Source of the DNA: Halomonas sp. YLGW01
GTDB taxonomy: Bacteria; Pseudomonadota; Gammaproteobacteria; Pseudomonadales; Halomonadaceae
Assembly: GCF_014840935.1 (NCBI RefSeq)
Contig: NZ_CP062005.1
Span: forward strand, 1,426,001-1,490,000
Length of the DNA: 64,000 bases
Reading direction: 5' to 3'
In this document: piece by piece, positions 57,969 through 64,000 of the stretch
Layout: each line of letters starts with the position of its first letter
Numbering within the stretch: position 1 is the stretch's first letter
The notes under the pieces: model-generated
Database searches by the model: none
The model's input: the letters and a program-made list of their open reading frames with translations, nothing else
Told to the model about the DNA's origin: nothing
Made by a program: the position numbers and the translations under genes

Positions 57969-59354
57969 ATGCAGATCTACAATACCCTGACGCGCCGCAA
58001 GGAGCCGTTGGCCCCGATCGAGCCCGGCAAGCTGCGCATGTATGTCTGTGGCATCACCGTCTACGACTACTGCCACATCGGTCATGCTCGGGTGATGGTG
58101 GCCTTCGATGTCATCACGCGCTACCTGCGTTCGCGGGGCTATGACGTCAACTATGTGCGCAACATCACCGATATCGACGACAAGATCCTCAAGCGCGCCG
58201 AGGAGAACGGCGAGACGATCGGTGCGCTCACCGAGCGCATGATCACCGCCATGCATGAGGACGAGGATCGTCTCAAGGTGCTGCGCCCGGATCATGAGCC
58301 CCGGGCCACGCGCCATATCGACGACATCGTCAAGATGATCGAGACGCTGATCGACAAGGGCTATGCCTACGCCGCTGATAATGGCGACGTCTATTACCGG
58401 GTTCGCAAGTTCGCCGACTATGGCAAGCTCAACAACCGTGATCCCGACGAGATGCGCTCCGGTGCGCGCATCGATGTCGGTGAGCACAAGGAAGACCCGC
58501 TGGATTTCGTGCTGTGGAAAGCCGCTAAGCCAGGCGAGGCCAGTTGGCCGTCGCCCTGGGGTGAAGGCCGTCCCGGCTGGCACATCGAGTGCTCGGCCAT
58601 GTCGACCTGCTGCCTGGGCGATACCTTTGATATCCACGGCGGTGGGCCGGATTTGACCTTCCCGCACCACGAGAACGAGATCGCCCAGAGCGAGGCGGCC
58701 ACCGGCCAGCGCTACGTGAATACCTGGATGCACGCCGGTGCGGTGCGAGTCGACAGCGAGAAGATGTCCAAGTCGCTGGGCAACTTCTTCACCATCCGCG
58801 AAGTGCTCGAGTTGCACGACCCGGAGGTGGTGCGCTATCTGCTGGTGGCGAGCCATTACCGGAGCCCGATCAACTATGCCCCGGATGCCCTCGATGATGC
58901 CCGTCGCTCGCTGGAGCGTTTCTACAACGCCCTCAACGGCGTCGAAGCGGTCGCAGGTGAGGTCGATGCTCGCTTCGACGAGCGTTTCACGGCGGCCATG
59001 GACGATGACTTCAACACCCCCGAGGCGTTGGCAGTGCTCTTCGATCTGGCTCGCGAACTGAACGTGGTCAAGAAGGATGCCCCCGAGACCGCCCCGGCGC
59101 TGGCCTTCGAGCTCAAGCGCCTGGGCGAGGTGTTGGGACTCTTCGATCAGGACCCGGCGGCCTTCCTGCAGGCCGGTGCCACGGCGCTTGCCATCGGCGA
59201 GGACGAGATCGAGGCGCGCATCGTGGCGCGAGCCGCGGCGAAGAAGGCCAAGGATTTCGCCGAGGCCGATCGCATTCGCGAGGAGCTCTCGGCGCTGGGT
59301 ATCACCCTCAAGGACTCCCGCGAGGGCACCACCTGGGTCGTCGATCGCGACTGA
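57969..59354 (+). CDS. cysS: Cysteinyl-tRNA synthetase
   Basis: CysRS, a class I synthetase, has here 461 residues with the zinc Cys in [10 protein letters not shown], the HIGH motif in CHIGHARVM, the zinc block [10 protein letters not shown], and KMSKS in [12 protein letters not shown]. Length equals E. coli CysS (461). It starts 1 bp after the glnS stop. Confidence 0.98.
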   Translation: MQIYNTLTRRKEPLAPIEPGKLRMYVCGITVYDYCHIGHARVMVAFDVITRYLRSRGYDVNYVRNITDIDDKILKRAEENGETIGALTERMITAMHEDEDRLKVLRPDHEPRATRHIDDIVKMIETLIDKGYAYAADNGDVYYRVRKFADYGKLNNRDPDEMRSGARIDVGEHKEDPLDFVLWKAAKPGEASWPSPWGEGRPGWHIECSAMSTCCLGDTFDIHGGGPDLTFPHHENEIAQSEAATGQRYVNTWMHAGAVRVDSEKMSKSLGNFFTIREVLELHDPEVVRYLLVASHYRSPINYAPDALDDARRSLERFYNALNGVEAVAGEVDARFDERFTAAMDDDFNTPEALAVLFDLARELNVVKKDAPETAPALAFELKRLGEVLGLFDQDPAAFLQAGATALAIGEDEIEARIVARAAAKKAKDFAEADRIREELSALGITLKDSREGTTWVVDRD

Positions 59355-59390
59355 GTCGCCGCGTGGCTCGTGGGGCGTGTCGATTGCGCC

Positions 59391-60446
59391 TCAGCGGGTG
59401 AAGGCCACCGGGGCAGGCGGCAGCGGCAGTTTGCGCGGCCAGTCGTCGCCGACCACGAACAGCCGTTGCCAGCTGCCGTCCTCGCCCTGCAGGACCAGCG
59501 GCAGGGGGGCAGCACCGGTGGCGAAGCGCGTCATCAGGTAGGCGTCGACCTCCTCGAGTGGCCGGAGTTGCTCGGGGAGCGGCGGCGCCAGCCAGTGAGG
59601 CTTGTGCAGCCAGGCCCCTCGGGTGCCAGTCGTCAGGCCGGCACGAAAGGCCGGCCAGTCGTGCCAGGCGAGCCATTGGCCACGTAGGTGCTCGGCGGTG
59701 GCTTCGACGGGTGAGGGGAGCGGCGGCTGATCCGCCTCACGTCGCCAGGGGTAGAAGAGCACCCCGGGCATCGCCATGCGCTGATCCGTGATCCTTTCTC
59801 CACCGTCGGCTTCACGGCCGGACGTGTCGGCAACCGATACTTCTCTCTCTTTTTCCCCCTCTTTCCCCCGAGTGAACTCGCTGAGGGCCAGGCGCGCCTC
59901 CGGGGTGTCGATCAGCGGCAGCTGATGGTGGAAGAGGTGACTGCGCTTGCCGGCCAGGCTGTCCGCGCAGCCAGGCCCCACCCAGCGTGCCTGACTGGTC
60001 GCCTCACCGGGCCCCTCGCTGAGGCCCAGGTAGAACTTGATCGCCACTTCCAGATGTACCGGGCGATGGCTACCTGCCTGCTGATAGACCATGTCGAGCT
60101 CGCCCAGGGTGCGTCGTTCGCGCATCACCGGCAGATTATGGGCCAGCAGGTGGGTGCGGGGGGCGGTCTCGAGCAGGAATTGCCAGAGCCGTTCGTGGTA
60201 GTGCCCCATGCGTGCATTCACGGCGCCGCCCACCAGGGCTTCCAGCGGTTGGGGGGCGGCTTCCAGCCGATCCAGGTAGTCTCGCCAGCCGTCATTCTCA
60301 AGCCCCAGCTCGCCAAGGCTCGGCCGGCCCGGGCAGGGCATCCCCAAAAGATCGGGAGCCAGGCACAGCCAGCCCAGGTCACGCACCAGCGGGTGGCGCC
60401 AGGCGCCCAGCATGCAGTCGGGGTCTGTCAGTCTGTCGTCGTCCAT
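59391..60446 (-). CDS. DUF1853 family protein
   Basis: The 351-residue protein matches the DUF1853 family by eye: HPLVRDLGWLCLAPDLL near the start and the core GELDMVYQ followed by HLEVAIKFYLG. That core (acidic residue, then E-x-A-x-K on a strand) resembles the PD-(D/E)XK nuclease active site, so a nuclease-like fold is an inference. No signal peptide. It is convergent with cysS and divergent from the betaine-type transporter operon. A charged loop (about 190-220, GKEGEKEREVS) is poorly conserved in appearance. Confidence 0.8.
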   Translation of the reverse strand: MDDDRLTDPDCMLGAWRHPLVRDLGWLCLAPDLLGMPCPGRPSLGELGLENDGWRDYLDRLEAAPQPLEALVGGAVNARMGHYHERLWQFLLETAPRTHLLAHNLPVMRERRTLGELDMVYQQAGSHRPVHLEVAIKFYLGLSEGPGEATSQARWVGPGCADSLAGKRSHLFHHQLPLIDTPEARLALSEFTRGKEGEKEREVSVADTSGREADGGERITDQRMAMPGVLFYPWRREADQPPLPSPVEATAEHLRGQWLAWHDWPAFRAGLTTGTRGAWLHKPHWLAPPLPEQLRPLEEVDAYLMTRFATGAAPLPLVLQGEDGSWQRLFVVGDDWPRKLPLPPAPVAFTR

Positions 60447-60502
60447 CGAATCCTCAAGCCTGGACAGTCACTTGGCGTTGACGTCCTGCCACACCGTCCT
60501 TC

Positions 60503-60531
60503 CTGACATTGTAACGTCAGTTCCTTATACT
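60503..60531 (+). promoter_or_regulatory. Sigma-70 promoter of the osmoprotectant transporter operon
   Basis: CTGACA (60503-60508) and TATACT (60526-60531) are spaced by 17 bp, a good consensus match. An inverted repeat CTGAC-N8-GTCAG (60503-60520) overlaps the -35 and could be an operator. Confidence 0.7.
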
Positions 60532-60566
60532 GCCTTCACACTTGGCATACCACTGGGGTGATCGCG

Positions 60567-61475
60567 ATGAACCGGACGTTGACATGGGTGGCAGCATTGG
60601 CAACTAGTGCCCTGGTCGGGCAGGCACAGGCCGCCGACCCGGTGGTGGTGTCCTCGAAGATCGACACCGAGGGCTCGGTGCTCGGAGAACTGATCATGCA
60701 GTCCCTGGAGGCCGGGGGTATCGAGACCGAGAACCGGCTGCAGCTCGGTGGCACCAGCATCGTGCGCGAGGCGATCATCGCCGGCGAGATCGATATCTAT
60801 CCCGAATACACCGGCAATGGCGCCTTTTTCTTCGACATGGCGGACAGCCCCGTGTGGAAGAACGCCGCCGAGGCTCATGCCGAGGTCAGTGAGCTCGATC
60901 GTGAGGCCAACGGCCTGGTGTGGCTGACGCCTGCAGAGGCCAACAATACCTGGGCGATGAGCGTGCGTGGCGATCTGGCCCGGGAGTATGGCCTCGCCTC
61001 TCTTGAAGACCTGGCTACCTATCTGGCCGGTGGGGGCGAGTTCAAGTTCGCCGCCAGTGCCGAGTTTGTCGAATCCGAGGCGGCCCTGCCGGCCTTCCAG
61101 GAAGCCTATGGCTTCCAACTCGACTCTGACCAGCTGGTGGTGCTCTCCGGCGGCAATACCGCGGCAACCCTGCGCGCCGCGGCGCTGCAGACCAATGGCG
61201 TCAACGCCGCCATGGCCTATGGCACCGACGGCGGCCTGAATGCCCTGGACCTGCGCGTGCTCGAGGATACGCTGGGCGTGCAGCCGGTCTATCAGCCGGC
61301 CCCGGTCGTTCGCGAAGCGGTGCTCGAGGCCTACCCGCAGATCCCCGAGCTGCTCACGCCGGTCTTCGAGGCTCTGGATCTCGAGACGCTGCAGCGCCTG
61401 AACGGTGAAGTGGCCGTCAACGGCGCCGACCCGGCCAAGGTCGCGGCGAGCTTCCTCGACGGGCTCGAGCCGTAA
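60567..61475 (+). CDS. Betaine/choline-type ABC transporter substrate-binding protein (OsmX/YehZ-like)
   Basis: The 302-residue protein has a signal peptide (about 1-22, ending QAQA) and an OpuAC-type periplasmic binding fold (VVSSKIDTEGSVLGELI, IYPEYTGNGAFFF, GGNTAATLRAAALQ). The family binds glycine betaine, choline or related quaternary ammonium compounds. The ATG at 60567 has GGGGTG about 8 nt upstream; a GTG at 60558 is less likely. It leads an operon with a permease, an ATPase and a second permease, as in yehZYXW. Related proteins in enterics have weak betaine affinity, so the ligand is open. Confidence 0.93.
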   Translation: MNRTLTWVAALATSALVGQAQAADPVVVSSKIDTEGSVLGELIMQSLEAGGIETENRLQLGGTSIVREAIIAGEIDIYPEYTGNGAFFFDMADSPVWKNAAEAHAEVSELDREANGLVWLTPAEANNTWAMSVRGDLAREYGLASLEDLATYLAGGGEFKFAASAEFVESEAALPAFQEAYGFQLDSDQLVVLSGGNTAATLRAAALQTNGVNAAMAYGTDGGLNALDLRVLEDTLGVQPVYQPAPVVREAVLEAYPQIPELLTPVFEALDLETLQRLNGEVAVNGADPAKVAASFLDGLEP

Positions 61476-61500
61476 GCTGCTGGGACGGACTTCCGTAAGC

Positions 61501-62694
61501 GTGTCATCTGCGTCATTCCCCCCGTCGCGGCGTGTGCCGCCCAACCGGGTGCTGCTGGTGCTGATGCCGGCAGCGCTCGCGGCCCTGACGCTTCTGGATC
61601 TTGCCAGCGTTCAGCCCAACCGCATCGTGCCGGGGCAGGGCATCGATCTGTGGGCCATGCTCGGCCCTGCCGGTCTGGTCGTCATACTGTTGCCGCTGGT
61701 CGTTGTGGGCCTGGCCTGGCGGGCGACATCGTCCCGGCTTAAGTGGGCGCTTGGACTGATCGTGCTCGCCATGCTCGGCCTGCCTTGGGCACTGGCCGGC
61801 TTCTGTGATGCCTTCATCGACCCGGATGCTCCCTATGCCCGTGCGGGCCTGGCGGCGGGCTTCTGGGTACTGCTGTTCGTGCTCATGCTGGCACTGATCG
61901 AGCTCAAGGGGCGCCTGAGGCTACCCCGGGGCAGCTGGTGGGGGCTAGGCGCGCTGATGCTCGGGTCCTGGGCCGTGTCGCTCGCTAGCGGGGCCCTGGA
62001 TAAACTCGCACTGATGCAGGAATACCAGGGACGCAGCGACAAGTTCATCGAGGCCCTCGGCTATCACAGCCTGCTGGTGGCCTCGGCGGTGGGGCTTAGC
62101 CTGATACTGGGATTCGCCCTGGCGCTCGCCATGCGCCGCTGGTCGCGGCTTGAGCGTGGTATCAATGGCCTCCTGAGCCTGATCCAGACCATTCCCAGTC
62201 TGGCGCTGTTCGGTCTGCTGCTGGCCCCGCTGGCCTGGCTCGCCGATCGCTATGACTGGCTGGCGGCGCTCGGCGTGCAAGGCATCGGTGCCGCGCCGGC
62301 CCTGATCGCCCTGGTGGGATATAGCCTGCTGCCGATGACGCGCAATACCTTCGTGGCGCTGGGGGACGTCGATCCCGGCGTCATCGAATCGGCCCGTGGC
62401 ATGGGCATGAGTCCGCGTCAGGTCTTTCTGCAGGTGCGCCTGCCGCTGGCGCTACCCGTGTTACTCGAGGGCGTGCGCATCACCAGCGTCCAGGCCATCG
62501 GCCTAGCGGCGGTGGCGGCGCTTATCGGTGCCGGCGGGCTCGGCACCTTCGTCTTCCAGGGACTTGGCCAGGCGGCCATGGACCTGGTGTTGCTCGGGGC
62601 CTTGCCGATCATCGCCATGGCGGTGATCGTCGATGGCCTGCTGACCGCCCTGGCCGAGGCGCTGCGACAAGGAGCCCGCCATGACGGCCGGTAA
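61501..62694 (+). CDS. Betaine-type ABC transporter permease (YehY-like)
   Basis: The 397-residue permease is longer than a simple OpuAB-type permease. It has extra N-terminal membrane segments (about 18-155) before the standard BPD_transp_1 domain (about 190-390) with the EAA loop ESARGMGMSPRQVFLQVRLPLALP. YehY has the same extended build. The start is taken as GTG at 61501; the next ATG (61564) would cut into the first membrane segment. The ribosome-binding site is weak. Its end overlaps the ATPase gene by 14 bp. Confidence 0.92.
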   Translation: MSSASFPPSRRVPPNRVLLVLMPAALAALTLLDLASVQPNRIVPGQGIDLWAMLGPAGLVVILLPLVVVGLAWRATSSRLKWALGLIVLAMLGLPWALAGFCDAFIDPDAPYARAGLAAGFWVLLFVLMLALIELKGRLRLPRGSWWGLGALMLGSWAVSLASGALDKLALMQEYQGRSDKFIEALGYHSLLVASAVGLSLILGFALALAMRRWSRLERGINGLLSLIQTIPSLALFGLLLAPLAWLADRYDWLAALGVQGIGAAPALIALVGYSLLPMTRNTFVALGDVDPGVIESARGMGMSPRQVFLQVRLPLALPVLLEGVRITSVQAIGLAAVAALIGAGGLGTFVFQGLGQAAMDLVLLGALPIIAMAVIVDGLLTALAEALRQGARHDGR

Positions 62695-63784
62695 AACCGA
62701 GATGGCGCGTATCGCGCTGATGGACGTGTCCAAGCGTTTCGACGAGGATACCGCCGTCGACGGCATCTCGCTTGCCATCGCGCCTGGCGAGCTGTGCGTG
62801 CTGGTGGGGACCTCGGGCTGTGGCAAGTCCACCACGCTGCGCATGATCAATCGCCTGATCGAGCACAGCGACGGCCAGATCCACATCGACGGTCAGCCCA
62901 TCCGCGAGATCAACGAGCAGGCCCTGCGCCGGCGTATCGGCTATGCCATCCAGAGCACCGGGCTCTTCCCGCACTGGACGGTGGCGCGCAACATCGGCCT
63001 GGTGCCGCGGCTGTTGAAGTGGCCCGCCGAGCGCATCCAGGAGCGGACCCGCGAATTGATGGCGCTGCTGGGGCTCGATGAGGCCGAGTTCGCCGGCAAG
63101 TACCCGCATCAGCTCTCCGGCGGTCAGGCACAGCGAGTCGGGGTGGCGCGAGCCCTTGCCGCCGATCCGGATATCCTGCTGATGGACGAGCCCTTCGGTG
63201 CCCTCGACCCCATCACCCGCGAGTCGTTGCAGGACGAACTGCTGCGCCTTCAGGCGCGCCTTAAAAAGACCATCGTCTTCGTGACCCATGACATGGAAGA
63301 AGCCCTGAAGCTTGCCGATCGTATCGTGGTCATGCATCGCGGGCGGATCGTCCAGCAAGGCAGCCCCGAGGATTTATTAGCGTCGCCGGCGGATGCGTTT
63401 GTCGAATCGTTGCTCGGTGGGCGCGATCGCGGTCTCAAACAGGCCGGGCTGATCCGTGTCCGCGAGGTGATGCACCCGACCGGCGCGCGTCGCCAGACCA
63501 CTGCCGCCGCGGTTGGCCAGGATGACGACCTGCGTCAGGCCCTGTCGGTGATGCTGCTGCATCGGCTGTCGAGCCTTACGGTCGTGGATGATCGCGATCG
63601 CACCGTGGGGACGCTGGAGGTGGATGACATCATGCAGCGGAAGAGTGCTGCCAAGGCGGAAAGGCCTCGCGCCAGGAACAGCACAAGCGTGACGACCGCT
63701 GCACCCGACGAGGCGGGTGATGGCCCTGATATCGCTAAGGGGAAGGCGCCACCCGAGGCGCCGGAGGGGCGCCATGAAGACTGA
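62681..63784 (+). CDS. Betaine-type ABC transporter ATPase (YehX-like)
   Basis: The 367-residue ATPase has Walker A GTSGCGKST, Q-loop, signature LSGGQAQRVGVARAL, Walker B ILLMDEPFGALDP and the H-loop THDMEEA. Next comes one CBS-type region (about 275-325, LRQALSVMLLHRLSSLTVVDDRDRTVGTL in parts), where OpuAA-type proteins often have two that sense ionic strength. A low-complexity tail of about 40 residues ends it. The ATG at 62681 overlaps the upstream permease by 14 bp, and the next gene overlaps its end by 11 bp. Confidence 0.94.
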   Translation: MTAGKTEMARIALMDVSKRFDEDTAVDGISLAIAPGELCVLVGTSGCGKSTTLRMINRLIEHSDGQIHIDGQPIREINEQALRRRIGYAIQSTGLFPHWTVARNIGLVPRLLKWPAERIQERTRELMALLGLDEAEFAGKYPHQLSGGQAQRVGVARALAADPDILLMDEPFGALDPITRESLQDELLRLQARLKKTIVFVTHDMEEALKLADRIVVMHRGRIVQQGSPEDLLASPADAFVESLLGGRDRGLKQAGLIRVREVMHPTGARRQTTAAAVGQDDDLRQALSVMLLHRLSSLTVVDDRDRTVGTLEVDDIMQRKSAAKAERPRARNSTSVTTAAPDEAGDGPDIAKGKAPPEAPEGRHED

Positions 63785-64000
63785 TCCGGTCAGTATGGTG
63801 CGCGCCATCCCATCGCCCTGGCGACGCTGGGCAGCCCCTCTGGGCTGGTGCGCGGCCCTGGGCGCTTTGCTGGTCACCCTGCCGCACCTGGGGCCTGTGT
63901 TTGCCGCCATCGACCCCGACGCCCGTGAGCCGATCTATCGGCGCGATGCCTTTGTCGATCTGTTGGCCAACCATCTGCTGCTGGTGGCCGGGGCCTCGCT
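63774..64000 (+). CDS. Second betaine-type ABC permease (YehW-like), cut by window end
   Basis: A frame opening MKTDPVSMVRAIPSP starts 11 bp before the ATPase stop and runs open to the window end (75 full codons). It has a first membrane segment (about 20-45) and RDAFVDLLANHLLLVAG, typical of the beginning of a BPD_transp_1 permease. Gene order and overlap make it the second permease of this system. Confidence 0.85.
   Translation, partial: MKTDPVSMVRAIPSPWRRWAAPLGWCAALGALLVTLPHLGPVFAAIDPDAREPIYRRDAFVDLLANHLLLVAGAS

Noticed and set aside
60508-60520. ATTGTAACG as a Ter-like or Zur-like site
   Set aside because: It is better explained as part of the promoter spacer and a short inverted repeat; flanking bases do not fit either consensus.

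Overview
The window is a high-GC chromosomal segment from a gammaproteobacterium, most probably a member of the Halomonadaceae (Halomonas or a close relative). The reasons are the gene order Pro/Arg/His tRNAs - tig - clpP - clpX - lon - hupB - ppiD, the tyrA-aroA fusion inside serC-pheA-tyrA/aroA-cmk-rpsA, an MvaT-type H-NS protein, a Tus-like protein and a betaine/choline-type ABC transporter. The genus is an inference from synteny and protein character; no database search was possible.

Layout. 1-430: end of a tRNA cluster (Pro partial, Arg, two identical His). 724-9250: protein quality control (trigger factor, ClpP, ClpX, Lon, HU, PpiD). 9300-11802: a histone-deacetylase-like amidohydrolase divergent from a COG0523 metal GTPase that has a Zur-box-like palindrome 30 bp before its start. 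11944-21880: gyrA, then the aromatic amino-acid block serC-pheA-tyrA/aroA-cmk-rpsA. 22046-23963: bioA under a BirA-type operator, and mvaT. 24388-30273 (minus strand): tus-like gene, yacG, coaE and the type IV pilus genes pilD, pilC, pilB. 30661-32701: a divergent, lower-GC pair, major pilin pilA with a sigma-54-like promoter and a Wzy_C-type ligase that may glycosylate the pilin. 32883-34625: a molybdopterin-domain periplasmic protein with a diguanylate cyclase.

35522-51027 is the most interesting part: a complete Lap-type biofilm adhesin system. It holds a type I secretion outer-membrane protein fused to OmpA and SPOR peptidoglycan-binding domains, an ABC exporter with a degenerate C39 domain, an HlyD adaptor, a LuxR-type regulator, a 1879-residue adhesin with a LapG-type cleavage motif and eight near-identical repeats, a small conserved protein, the c-di-GMP receptor LapD and the protease LapG. 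The expected logic is that high c-di-GMP makes LapD sequester LapG so the adhesin stays on the surface, and low c-di-GMP frees LapG to cleave it.

51085-60446: housekeeping and envelope genes (CDF transporter, acyltransferase, rdgC, lpxH, ppiB, glnS, cysS, a DUF1853 gene). 60567-64000: an osmoprotectant-type ABC transporter operon (binding protein, permease, ATPase, second permease cut by the window end). Almost all coding space is accounted for. The three longest non-coding stretches (24024-24387, 30274-30660, 35166-35521) hold a degenerate tandem repeat, the pilA regulatory region and the lap operon leader.
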